Source: Clostridium paridis (GTDB taxonomy: Bacteria > Bacillota > Clostridia > Clostridiales > Clostridiaceae). Taken from it: a DNA stretch of 64,000 bases. This document shows positions 1 through 7,443 of this stretch, one piece after another. The position numbers and the translations under genes are program-made. Position 1 is the stretch's first letter. Each line of letters begins with the position of its first letter. The notes below the pieces were generated by a model. That model made no database searches. It had not been told where the DNA came from and saw only the letters and a list, made by a program, of their open reading frames with translations. The stretch lies in the NCBI RefSeq assembly GCF_016765615.1, contig NZ_JAESWA010000022.1, forward strand, positions 397,542 to 461,541. The letters are read 5' to 3'.

Positions 1-460
1 GAATCAATTATCACATTTAGATGATTTAGATTTACAAATATTAGACATATTAATAAAAGATTGTAGAACTCCTTATCTTGAAATAGCAAGAATTTGTCAT
101 GTTTCAGGAGGAACAATCCACGTAAGAATGAAGAAAATGGAAGACATGGGAATAATAAAAGGCACTAGAATAGTTCTAAACTTACCTAAACTTGGGTATG
201 ATGTTTGTTGCTTTGTAGGAATTTATGTTGACAAAACTTCATCTTTTAACTATGTATTTGAAGAATTAGCAAAAATTAAAGAAGTAGTAGAATTACATTT
301 AACTACAGGTGATTATTCTGTTTTCTCAAAAGTAATTTGTAAGAACATAACAGATCTTCAAGATTTACTTATGAATAAGATTAACACTATAACTGGAATT
401 CAAAGAACAGATACTTTCATTTCACTTACTCAACCTGTAGATAGAAATATTCAACTTTAA
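1..460 (+). CDS. Lrp/AsnC family transcriptional regulator (5' end missing)
   Basis: The frame is open from base 2, so the N-terminus lies outside the window. The visible protein begins inside an Lrp/AsnC helix-turn-helix: the LDDLDLQILDIL segment, then EIARICHVSGGTIHVRMKKME, followed by GIIKGTRIVLNLPKLGYDV, which is the linker into the ligand-binding RAM (ferredoxin-like) domain ending near QRTDTFISL. An internal ATG at 128 is not the start because the conserved helix-turn-helix lies upstream of it. Family members bind DNA as dimers or octamers and respond to amino acids or similar small molecules. The ligand and targets here cannot be told. A hairpin terminator follows. Confidence 0.88.
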   Translation, partial: NQLSHLDDLDLQILDILIKDCRTPYLEIARICHVSGGTIHVRMKKMEDMGIIKGTRIVLNLPKLGYDVCCFVGIYVDKTSSFNYVFEELAKIKEVVELHLTTGDYSVFSKVICKNITDLQDLLMNKINTITGIQRTDTFISLTQPVDRNIQL

Positions 461-502
461 TCGTGATAGTAGCTAAAACATTTTAATTTACATAAGTGTT
501 TT

Positions 503-531
503 AAAAACTTGGATATTGTCCAAGTTTTTTT
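503..531 (+). terminator. Intrinsic terminator after the Lrp-type gene
   Basis: An 11-bp perfect stem (503-513 with 519-529), a 5-nt loop and a T run. It lies 43 bp past the stop codon. Confidence 0.75.
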
Positions 532-620
532 GTTTATAAAAGACACTCATTTTTAAGTATACTTTATTTATTTATGGTTATACTATTGGTTGTAAACAAA
601 CAAAAAGGAGTGTGTTTTTT

Positions 621-827
621 ATGAGAACACTAGATACTATTGCACTTATTCTAGTAATCATTGGGGCTTTAAACTGGGGATTAATTGGATTTTTCTCATT
701 TGATCTAGTTGCAAGCCTTTTTGGTCAAATGTCCATAGTTTCAAGAGTTATTTATTCTCTTGTAGGTATATGTGGATTATATGCAATATCTTTTTTCGCA
801 AAAGACAGATATTCTTCAATAGACTAA
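621..827 (+). CDS. DUF378 family small membrane protein
   Basis: A 68-residue protein starting MRTLDTIALILVIIGALNWG and containing the GALNWGLIG motif typical of DUF378 (YuzA-like) proteins. Two hydrophobic helices (roughly residues 5-25 and 38-58) suggest a small integral membrane protein. The start is the ATG at 621: AAGGAG at 605-610 is 10 bases upstream, whereas the in-frame GTG at 612 almost touches the ribosome binding site. It is flanked by its own terminators, so it is probably monocistronic. The family function is not known. Confidence 0.85.
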   Translation: MRTLDTIALILVIIGALNWGLIGFFSFDLVASLFGQMSIVSRVIYSLVGICGLYAISFFAKDRYSSID

Positions 828-830
828 CAT

Positions 831-866
831 AAAAATAACTCTCTATTCATAGAGAGTTATTTTTAT
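831..866. terminator. Intrinsic terminator after DUF378 gene
   Basis: A 14-bp perfect stem (831-844 with 851-864), a 6-base loop, A run on the left and T run on the right, starting 3 bases after the stop codon. Confidence 0.8.
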
Positions 867-953
867 ATTCAATATTTTTCCAAATTATTACTATTTATTT
901 TAACTAAACAGCAAAATAATGTATAATATAAATTATTACTAATTTGAAAGGGG

Positions 954-1760
954 ATGATTACTATTTACCATTCAATATTAGGTGTTAATCTATACGAAAT
1001 AGTACTTTTATTTTTTATTTATTCATTATTAGGTTGGATAACAGAAGTTATCTACCAATTCTACAATAAAAGATATTTTGTAAATAGAGGTTTCTTGTAT
1101 GGTCCATTATGTCCAATCTATGGAACTGGAATTGTTTCAGTTGTGTTACTTTTTAATAGTTTTAAAAGTAATATACTTCTTTTATATGTGCTTTCTACTG
1201 TTATAATTTCTTTTATTGAATATATAACTGGCTTCATATTAGAAAAGTTTTTCAAATCAAAATGGTGGGACTATACCAATGAACCCTTTAATCTTCATGG
1301 TAGAATATGTCTATCATTCTCTCTTGTATGGGGAATTGCAGCATTAATCATTATTAAATTTATCAATCCTTTAATATCAAATATTGTTTCATCTTTTCCT
1401 AGAGAATTTAATATTATGACATCATATATATTTTTACTTATTTTCACCTTGGATATAGCATTTACACTTTCCTCTCTAGTAAGATTTAGTAAAATGCTTA
1501 CCAGGTTACAATTAATATCCTCAGAATTAAAAGAGCGATATGAATATATAATTGTCACAACAAAAGATGCCGCCTTTGATGCAGTTCAAAATATTGAGAA
1601 CAACATAAAAGAGCTTAGACATAAATATGATATTTCTTTTGACGCTTTAGATTTTAATCACAAGAGACTTTTGCGCGCCTTTCCTAACTTAAAACCAAGT
1701 AAATTTGATAATATTTTAAAAGAAATAAAAGAAAAACTAAATTCCTTAAAAGAAATATAA
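954..1760 (+). CDS. Putative ABC-transporter type IV membrane protein (DUF1113/CmpB-like)
   Basis: A 268-residue protein with about five hydrophobic segments in residues 1-180 and a charged C-terminal tail of about 85 residues. The FFIYSLLGWITEVIYQF segment, the RGFLYGPLCPIYGTG motif and the WWDYTNEPFNLHGRICL motif are the hallmarks of the CmpB/DUF1113 family, which is annotated as a putative ABC transporter permease although no transport role is established. The ribosome binding site (GAAAGGGG, 946-953) directly touches the ATG at 954. Initiation could be at a non-ATG codon a few bases on (for example ATT at 963), so the exact start is uncertain. It converges on the next gene with a shared terminator. 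Confidence 0.75.
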   Translation: MITIYHSILGVNLYEIVLLFFIYSLLGWITEVIYQFYNKRYFVNRGFLYGPLCPIYGTGIVSVVLLFNSFKSNILLLYVLSTVIISFIEYITGFILEKFFKSKWWDYTNEPFNLHGRICLSFSLVWGIAALIIIKFINPLISNIVSSFPREFNIMTSYIFLLIFTLDIAFTLSSLVRFSKMLTRLQLISSELKERYEYIIVTTKDAAFDAVQNIENNIKELRHKYDISFDALDFNHKRLLRAFPNLKPSKFDNILKEIKEKLNSLKEI

Positions 1761-1785
1761 AAAGCGATGGGTTTTCCATCGCTTT
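1761..1785. terminator. Bidirectional intrinsic terminator
   Basis: A 10-bp perfect stem, AAAGCGATGG with CCATCGCTTT, starting right after the plus-strand stop codon and a few bases from the stop of the convergent gene. Confidence 0.8.
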
Positions 1786-1791
1786 CTTATT

Positions 1792-3537
1792 CTATAGGTT
1801 ATTTATTATGTTAAAAAGCTCAAGTGCTGCTTTTCGTGGCCCATTTTTCTCGCTTCCTTGTATTGCTAGAGAAGTTTTAATCTCTCCAACCTTAACACCA
1901 GATGCAAATAGCGCATCAAAGTATTTATCTAATAATATATCACATTCTTGTTGCTTTTGGGCTGGTCCAAATGGATTTGCAAAATAAGATTTTACTAATC
2001 CCCTCTCTGTTGTTGTTCCCTTTGCAACTCTTGCACCTGCTTTAAATACTTTAATTGCATCCTCTGAAGTTTCAAAATACTCTATTGCTTTTCCACCTTC
2101 AGAAACTTCATCGTAATTATTTGCATATAAGAAAAGATCTACTTTGTATCCTTTCATTATTTCCTTATAAGAAGCAACTGGCATTACAAGTCTTGCATTA
2201 ATTTTATCTGGATTCATAAAAATACTTCTATCCATTTCTTTAAATGCATATCCTTGGTCTAAGTCATCCAATCTTACGAATGCTCCAATTTCCGTTCCAT
2301 AGCCATAAATGCTACCATCTTTTTCTTTAATAGTTCCCATGTCATCAAAAACAATAGTCATATCAGAAATATAATCTTCACTTAAGCCTCTAAAAGCTTC
2401 TAGACTTTCAGATTTTCCAGCTCCAGAATCTCCCATAATAATAACATTTGCTTCTTTTCCATTCTTAAGAACTATATTAACCATAGCTCCATGTATAGGA
2501 AGATACCCTCTCTTGATTTGAATTAAATTATGAAGGGTCAAGCTCATTTTTTTCATATAGCCAAAATAATCTATTTCTTCTGAATGATTTATATATCCAA
2601 ACATAATATCATTATCTTTATCATCATAGAAAACAGTCTTTAACTCATCACCCTTTTCTCTAGCTCCGTAAACGTAGATTATATCAGGTTTTTTACCCTT
2701 AAATTCTTTTTCCTTTGCTAATTCGAAAAGATTACAAAGTGTAATTCCATGCTCCATGAAGTCTCTATGGAAATATAAAAACGCCAATAAATCTCCTATT
2801 TTTGCAGGATAACAAAACCAATGATCTTTATCAATTATTGCCTTTTTTAACGGGTTATCCTTTACTTCTTTAAACATTCCATCTCTTGTATTCTTCTTAG
2901 GATAAGTAATAAATGGTGTTTGCAATAGAATCGAATCAATGAAAGGAATGTCTTCTAGTACTCTGTATTCATCTGGTGCTGCCCACACTACATTCGATAA
3001 CATCAAACTAGCGTTTCCCCCAACTGGTAACTGCCTAAATACATTAGGGTTAAATCCTAAAATATTTTTTTCAATTCTTCTATAAAGTCTACGTATTAAT
3101 CTGCTAAATTGAGAATTTACTTCCGTAAAACTTACAGCTGCAAGACCTGTCTTTACTCTATTAGAATATATAATTGTATATCTTTCTAACTTTCTCCAAA
3201 ACAAATATAGATCCTCAATAAATGCAATAAATTCATCTTTATTTAGAAGAAGACCGCTATAATTAGGATTTACATGAGATATTTCTTCAACACTTAATAC
3301 TGTAAGAACTTTAAATAAATTTGATATCTCAATCTCCAAGTTAAGAATTTGATCGTTTCCAAAGTTTTTCTCTAAAAACCTATAGCTATGTGTGTTTTTC
3401 TTTTTAGCCTGCTTTAAAAATGCTTCTAAAACTCTTCTAAATCCATCGCTTTCTAGTAACGTCTCATAATTATCACAATACTTGGCTGTAAAGTTAATAG
3501 TTGCCTTGTCATTACTTAATGAAAATTCTTTACGCAT
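1792..3537 (-). CDS. PEP carboxykinase/HPr kinase-like P-loop protein of unknown function
   Basis: A 581-residue protein. Residues 1-340 match nothing I recognise. Residues 345-401 carry a nucleotide-binding core: LPIHGAMV (347-353), the P-loop GDSGAGKSES (369-378) and VFDDMG (396-401) as the Walker B-like aspartates. The GDSGxGKSE form resembles HPr kinase more than the GLSGTGKTT of ATP-dependent PEP carboxykinase, but the overall length (581) is closer to PEPCK, and clostridial relatives are usually labelled PEP carboxykinase. The DPLSGT and lysine/histidine metal-site motifs of true PEPCK are not evident, so the reaction is uncertain. Start: ATG with AAGGGGG upstream. It is monocistronic and convergent with the previous gene. 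Confidence 0.7.
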   Translation of the reverse strand: MRKEFSLSNDKATINFTAKYCDNYETLLESDGFRRVLEAFLKQAKKKNTHSYRFLEKNFGNDQILNLEIEISNLFKVLTVLSVEEISHVNPNYSGLLLNKDEFIAFIEDLYLFWRKLERYTIIYSNRVKTGLAAVSFTEVNSQFSRLIRRLYRRIEKNILGFNPNVFRQLPVGGNASLMLSNVVWAAPDEYRVLEDIPFIDSILLQTPFITYPKKNTRDGMFKEVKDNPLKKAIIDKDHWFCYPAKIGDLLAFLYFHRDFMEHGITLCNLFELAKEKEFKGKKPDIIYVYGAREKGDELKTVFYDDKDNDIMFGYINHSEEIDYFGYMKKMSLTLHNLIQIKRGYLPIHGAMVNIVLKNGKEANVIIMGDSGAGKSESLEAFRGLSEDYISDMTIVFDDMGTIKEKDGSIYGYGTEIGAFVRLDDLDQGYAFKEMDRSIFMNPDKINARLVMPVASYKEIMKGYKVDLFLYANNYDEVSEGGKAIEYFETSEDAIKVFKAGARVAKGTTTERGLVKSYFANPFGPAQKQQECDILLDKYFDALFASGVKVGEIKTSLAIQGSEKNGPRKAALELFNIINNL

Positions 3538-3730
3538 ATTCTAGCCCCCTTAGTATGCATATAAATTTTTATAAAATTTCATTTTAATAGATTTTTTATC
3601 AATCTTATACAATTATAACATAAAAAATGAAATTCAGAAATTATTTTTATTTCATTTTTCAATCAAAATATAAATTTCTGAAAATATTAATATTATGTAT
3701 TCATCTTAGTTTTCCTGTAAGTACTTAACG

Positions 3731-3770
3731 CAAAACAAGGCGTATCCATTTTAAATGAACACGCCTTGTT
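3731..3770 (-). terminator. Terminator after the acyltransferase gene
   Basis: AACAAGGCGT (3734-3743) pairs with ACGCCTTGTT (3761-3770). An inner CATT/AATG stem extends it and a short T run follows on the minus strand. It lies 12 bases past the stop codon. Confidence 0.6.
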
Positions 3771-3781
3771 AAATAATTTTA

Positions 3782-4492
3782 TTAAACTTGAAGATTTCCT
3801 TTTACAACATTCTGAACTCTTATATGCAATTCTTTCTCTTCTTCTTTTGTTAAATTATTAGTATATATTGGTTCCCCAAAGGTTACTTTTACTTCAGCAC
3901 TTTGGAATTTATTATTTAACTCATAAGCTTTATAGCTACCATCTATCGAAACTGGTACTATAGGTGCTTTTGCTTTTGTTGCTAATTTCATACTACCCTT
4001 TTTAAAATCTTTCATTACTCCTTCTCTAGCTCTCGTTCCCTCAGGGAATATCGCCATATCATTACCATTTAACAAATTATCAGAACCTATGTTAATTACT
4101 TTTATAGCTTCTCTTACATTTTCTCTATCAATTGGTACACAATGAATTAAACGCATCCAGTATCCAATTACAGGAACCTTTAAGAGTTCTTTTTTAGCAA
4201 TAAAGCCAACACTTCTTTGTGTTCCATATAGTAAAATAGGTATATCTAATAAGCTTTGATGATTTCCAATAAACACACAAGCTTCACTCGGAATATTTTC
4301 TCTTCCTACCACTTGTATTTTAAGATCTAGAGTCTTCACAGTAAATGCTGCCCAATTTTGAATAACCTTGTCCCTGTATTTAATAACTTCTTCTTCAGTT
4401 GCTCTTGATTTTAGCAATTTATACTTAAATCCTCTTATTCTAAATAAAATCATATATAAACCATAAGAAACTAACATTTTAATTTTTTTCAT
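3782..4492 (-). CDS. plsC: 1-acyl-sn-glycerol-3-phosphate acyltransferase
   Basis: A 236-residue protein of the PlsC family. It shows the catalytic NHQSLLD box (residues 77-83, HX4D), GFIAKKELLKVPVIGYWM (block II), IDREN (121-125) and FPEGTRAREG (149-158, phosphate/acyl-acceptor site). It adds the second acyl chain to lysophosphatidic acid at the membrane to make phosphatidic acid. A hydrophobic stretch near residues 8-18 may anchor it. The length fits the family. It starts with ATG behind AGGATGG. It is divergent from the next gene and probably transcribed alone. Other lysophospholipid acyltransferases share these motifs, so the exact substrate is inferred. Confidence 0.88.
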   Translation of the reverse strand: MKKIKMLVSYGLYMILFRIRGFKYKLLKSRATEEEVIKYRDKVIQNWAAFTVKTLDLKIQVVGRENIPSEACVFIGNHQSLLDIPILLYGTQRSVGFIAKKELLKVPVIGYWMRLIHCVPIDRENVREAIKVINIGSDNLLNGNDMAIFPEGTRAREGVMKDFKKGSMKLATKAKAPIVPVSIDGSYKAYELNNKFQSAEVKVTFGEPIYTNNLTKEEEKELHIRVQNVVKGNLQV

Positions 4493-4522
4493 ACTTTACA
4501 CCATCCTAATTTCATCTATTTC

Positions 4523-4550
4523 ATTATACTATGTCTTGATTAAAGTGCAA
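4523..4550 (-). promoter_or_regulatory. Candidate promoter for plsC
   Basis: On the minus strand TTGCAC, a 16-base spacer and TATAAT lie about 30 bases before the ATG. The -10 is perfect but the -35 only partial. Confidence 0.4.
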
Positions 4551-4554
4551 GTAT

Positions 4555-4583
4555 TTCAAATCTTCTCATAAGAATAATATAAT
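4555..4583 (+). promoter_or_regulatory. Candidate promoter for the ComEC-like lipoprotein gene
   Basis: TTCAAA, 17 bases, then TATAAT at 4578-4583, 40 bases before the ATG. Good -10, weak -35. Confidence 0.4.
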
Positions 4584-4622
4584 GATAAACTATATTTATT
4601 GGCAATTATTAAGGAGGCAGTT

Positions 4623-5480
4623 ATGAAAAAACTTAAATTTCTATCATTATTATTAGTATTAACATCTTTACTTTTTATATCATGCAGTAAAGGTAATACC
4701 ATTAGTAGCGAAACTCAAACAACAAGTGGAGTTAAAATACATTATATTGATGTTGGACAAGGTGACGCTATATTAATCCAATATAAAGATAAGAACTTAC
4801 TTATAGATTCATCTACAAGTAAAGAAGATAAAAAATTTAAGAACTATATAAACTCATTAAAAATAAAAAAGTTTGATGCAATTGTTGCTACTCATCCCGA
4901 TGAAGATCATATTGGAAACATGGATTGGGTAATTAAAAACTTTGATGTAGGCAAGTTCTATGCACCTAAGAAGAAGACTACAACTGCTGCATTTAAAGAT
5001 ATGGTAGCAGAACTAAACAATAAAGATCTTAAAATCAATGTTTTAAAAGGAGGCTCTACTATTGATTTTTCTCCTGATTTAAAGCTTGATGTATTTGCTC
5101 CAAATAGCGATAACTATGGTGATGACAATAACAATTACTCTGCTATTATTAAATTAACCTATGGTAATAATACTGCTCTATTTACTGGCGATGCAGAAAA
5201 AGAATCTGAGTCAGAAACTCTTCAAAAGGGTTATAATCTAAAGTCTGATATATTAAAAGTAGGTCATCATGGAAGTTCTACTTCTACTTCGAAAAACTTT
5301 TTACAGGCGGTAAATCCTAAATATGCTATTATTTCATGCGGAAAAGACAATAAATACGGGCATCCACATATTGAAACTATAGATAAATTGAAAGCTGCCA
5401 AAGTTAAATATTATAGAACTGATTTAGATGGAACTATTATTGCAACCTTGGACGGTAAAACTATCACCTTTAATAAATAA
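4623..5480 (+). CDS. ComEC/Rec2-like metallo-beta-lactamase lipoprotein
   Basis: A 285-residue protein. A lipoprotein signal peptide ends at LLFISC, so the mature protein should be lipid-anchored outside the membrane. The rest is a metallo-beta-lactamase fold of the ComEC-tail type: HYIDVGQGDAILI, then THPDEDHIG (metal-binding HxxxDH, with D in place of the first motif histidine as is usual in this group), FTGDAEKESE, and VGHHGSSTSTS near the C-terminus. Such stand-alone domains are proposed secreted nucleases or hydrolases; the substrate is unknown. The ATG at 4623 is chosen because AAGGAGG (4611-4617) sits just before it. An upstream in-frame TTG at 4599 would place the ribosome binding site inside the gene. 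Confidence 0.85.
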   Translation: MKKLKFLSLLLVLTSLLFISCSKGNTISSETQTTSGVKIHYIDVGQGDAILIQYKDKNLLIDSSTSKEDKKFKNYINSLKIKKFDAIVATHPDEDHIGNMDWVIKNFDVGKFYAPKKKTTTAAFKDMVAELNNKDLKINVLKGGSTIDFSPDLKLDVFAPNSDNYGDDNNNYSAIIKLTYGNNTALFTGDAEKESESETLQKGYNLKSDILKVGHHGSSTSTSKNFLQAVNPKYAIISCGKDNKYGHPHIETIDKLKAAKVKYYRTDLDGTIIATLDGKTITFNK

Positions 5481-5486
5481 AATTAG

Positions 5487-5570
5487 GGACTAAAACTTGG
5501 GGACGGTTAACATTTTTTGGAACATTTCAGTCTAAAATTACAATAATAATATGTTAACCGTCCCCTAATA
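5487..5570. repeat. 15-bp inverted repeat, REP-like element
   Basis: GGGGACGGTTAACAT (5499-5513) and its exact reverse complement (5551-5565) enclose a 37-base AT-rich centre. The GGGGACGG core is unusually G-rich for this genome and resembles termini of REP-type palindromes linked to REP-associated tyrosine transposases. No T run follows, and a separate conventional terminator lies just downstream, so it is not needed for termination. No transposase is in the window. Confidence 0.6.
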
Positions 5571-5572
5571 AA

Positions 5573-5616
5573 AAATAAAAGAGAGTTGTACTAAACTGTA
5601 CAGCTCTCTTTTATTT
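5573..5616. terminator. Bidirectional intrinsic terminator
   Basis: AAATAAAAGAGAG pairs with CTCTCTTTTATTT around a short inner stem. The stop codon of the minus-strand gene lies inside the loop. Confidence 0.75.
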
Positions 5617-6286
5617 CCTCTGAAGATTCTTGTTCTAATGTTATATGTTTTTTCCAATCCTTATATATGTGAAAAAGGTTAACGACATCCGCTTCATTAT
5701 AAATAAGTATTTTTTCTATCTTTTCTTTTGGCATTCTAAAAATATAATCACTATCTTTCAAAACCTTATGGAAAGTTTTAGCTAAATTAGCTCCCGATAT
5801 AAGATCACATTCTTCCCGTTCAATGAAAAATTGTTTTTCTAAATTTTTTAAACCTATACTCTTCTTATTTACTTTTTCATATTCTTTTTGCAAATCAATT
5901 GACGTAAAGTGCTCCTGAAATGAAAAGTCTACTTGGAATTTATTAAATAAGTAATTAATAACTGTAAAGTCATTGTTTCCCGAAAAAGTGACTATAGATT
6001 TCTTTAATTTATTTGTATAGATATCTTCCAGATAACTTTTTGCTAGAATAAGTATATCTTTTACTTCTTCCTTATTCTCAATCATATATTGAGTGACATG
6101 AATTTCTGAATCTTCAGCAGAGAAATAACAAGCGCCGAAAACGCCAACACATTTTGGTTTTTTATAGACATAATGTTCTAGGTCAAAATAGACAGCATCC
6201 TCAAAGGATAAATCTCCGTCTCCAAATTTAAGCATATTTTCCTTTGAGAGATCCGTCACTTTAATAGTGTTTTGTCTTACTATCAC
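5591..6286 (-). CDS. RNase H-fold (YprB-like) putative 3'-5' exonuclease domain protein
   Basis: A 231-residue protein resembling the RNase H-like domain of YprB. Three acidic motifs expected for a DEDD-type nuclease are visible: FDLEHYVY (D35, E37), VTFSGNNDFTVINYLF (D106) and YNEADVVNLFHIY (D200). Nuclease activity and substrate are inferred, not shown. It starts at GTG with a weak GAGAG upstream. It lies 18 bases downstream of the HAD phosphatase gene on the same strand, so the two are probably co-transcribed. The similarity is to the fold and motifs only, and the length suggests a single-domain protein. Confidence 0.65.
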   Translation of the reverse strand: MIVRQNTIKVTDLSKENMLKFGDGDLSFEDAVYFDLEHYVYKKPKCVGVFGACYFSAEDSEIHVTQYMIENKEEVKDILILAKSYLEDIYTNKLKKSIVTFSGNNDFTVINYLFNKFQVDFSFQEHFTSIDLQKEYEKVNKKSIGLKNLEKQFFIEREECDLISGANLAKTFHKVLKDSDYIFRMPKEKIEKILIYNEADVVNLFHIYKDWKKHITLEQESSEEIKESCTV

Positions 6287-6304
6287 TAACTCTCACTCTT
6301 TCTT

Positions 6305-7033
6305 TTAAACATATTGAATGTCGTCTATATTTAAATTATAAGTTACATCTTTTCTTTCAACAACTACTTTTATTTTTTTTCTTATCTCCTCATCATCTCT
6401 CACCTTATCAAGAAGCTCTTTTGTTGGATTAATGCAGTATGGATAACTAACAGATTTAAGCATTGTAAAATCCCCTGATGTGTCACCATAAGCATAACTT
6501 TGAGACAAATCAATATCATATTTCTGTGTCATCTCATCAATCGCATTTTTCTTGCTTACTGAATCCCACATAGGCGATACCTCACCTGTATATTTGCCCT
6601 CTTTGTCCAAAAGATATATAGCTCCTTTATAATCATCAAATCCATATTTCAGCGCCATTTCTCTTACTAGCTCAATAGGAGAACCAGATATTATTATCAG
6701 AACATGATTATTTTCTTTATGCCATTTAATTCTTTCCCTAGAAAATGTATAAACTCTATCTCCCTTTTGTTCTATAACTCGATTAGCTATAAATTCAATA
6801 TGATGCTTATCTATTCCTTTAATAGCTTCCATATATATATCAATCATTTTTAATAAATATAAATCGTAGTCCCCTTCTCTTCTATCCCATTTAAGAAAAC
6901 TTGGACGCACTTCCTTATACCATTTATCCGGCTCAATTATTTCATACTTAATCATTTTTTTAAAAACTTCAGTAATTAAGCCTTCTCTGTACAAAGTACC
7001 ATCAATATCGAAAAATGCTGCAATTCTTGTCAT
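6305..7033 (-). CDS. HAD superfamily phosphatase, subfamily IB
   Basis: A 242-residue protein. The HAD motifs are complete: FFDIDGTLY (nucleophile Asp near residue 10), IIISGSP (motif II), a lysine before the last motif, and AYGDTSGDFTMLK (motif IV metal ligands). The cap placement and GDTSGDFxML pattern fit the SerB-like IB group that dephosphorylates small phosphomonoesters; the physiological substrate is unknown. The ATG at 7033 is preferred over the GTG at 7042, because GGAG (7043-7046) touches the GTG but is 9 bases from the ATG. The RNase H-fold gene follows in the same transcript. Confidence 0.8.
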   Translation of the reverse strand: MTRIAAFFDIDGTLYREGLITEVFKKMIKYEIIEPDKWYKEVRPSFLKWDRREGDYDLYLLKMIDIYMEAIKGIDKHHIEFIANRVIEQKGDRVYTFSRERIKWHKENNHVLIIISGSPIELVREMALKYGFDDYKGAIYLLDKEGKYTGEVSPMWDSVSKKNAIDEMTQKYDIDLSQSYAYGDTSGDFTMLKSVSYPYCINPTKELLDKVRDDEEIRKKIKVVVERKDVTYNLNIDDIQYV

Positions 7034-7145
7034 AATTATCACTCCATTACTTTAATTTTTAATTTTTAATTTTTATTTTATCACCATTATTAGAAATAAT
7101 ACAACCTATTTGTAAAATATTTTGTAACTTTACATTGTTATTTTC

Positions 7146-7174
7146 TTGACTATATATGAATATACTGATATTAT
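7146..7174 (+). promoter_or_regulatory. feoAB promoter
   Basis: TTGACT (7146-7151), a 17-base spacer, then TATTAT (7169-7174) preceded by an extended -10 TG (7166-7167). It sits directly in front of the Fur-like operator. Confidence 0.7.
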
Positions 7175-7181
7175 AAGTATG

Positions 7182-7196
7182 TGATAATGATTTTCA
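7182..7196 (+). promoter_or_regulatory. Fur-type operator of the feo operon
   Basis: TGATAATGATTTTCA matches the 7-1-7 Fur box TGATAATnATTATCA at 13 of 14 defined positions. It starts 7 bases after the -10 box, over the expected transcription start, where Fur-Fe2+ would block initiation. That fits ferrous iron uptake genes. Binding is inferred from sequence. Confidence 0.7.
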
Positions 7197-7212
7197 ATGT
7201 GAGGTGTTAATA

Positions 7213-7431
7213 ATGTGCATTTGCGATTTAAAACCTGGTCAGGTTGGATTAATAAATGAAATTGCAGGAAATGAAAAATTAGCTAAAAGACTTCTAGCAC
7301 TTGGTTGCGTTGAAGGAACTGAAGTAACCTTAAAAAGAATAGCTCCCTTAGGTGATCCTATAGTTGTAAATCTAAGAGGAACAGATTTCGCACTTAGAAA
7401 GAAGGACGCTGAAAATATTTTTATAAAATAA
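7213..7431 (+). CDS. feoA: Ferrous iron transport protein FeoA
   Basis: A 72-residue SH3-like FeoA protein. The pattern DLKPGQVGLINEIAG, RLLALGCVEGTEV and LGDPIVVNLRGTDFALRKKDAENI is characteristic. FeoA is a cytoplasmic partner of the iron transporter FeoB, needed for full Fe2+ uptake, with a proposed regulatory role. The ATG at 7213 is chosen because GAGG at 7201-7204 is correctly spaced; the GTG at 7204 overlaps that site. feoB follows 12 bases after the stop with its own AAGGGGG. The Fur-like operator upstream suggests induction under iron limitation. Confidence 0.93.
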   Translation: MCICDLKPGQVGLINEIAGNEKLAKRLLALGCVEGTEVTLKRIAPLGDPIVVNLRGTDFALRKKDAENIFIK

Positions 7432-7443
7432 GGGGGAATATTA

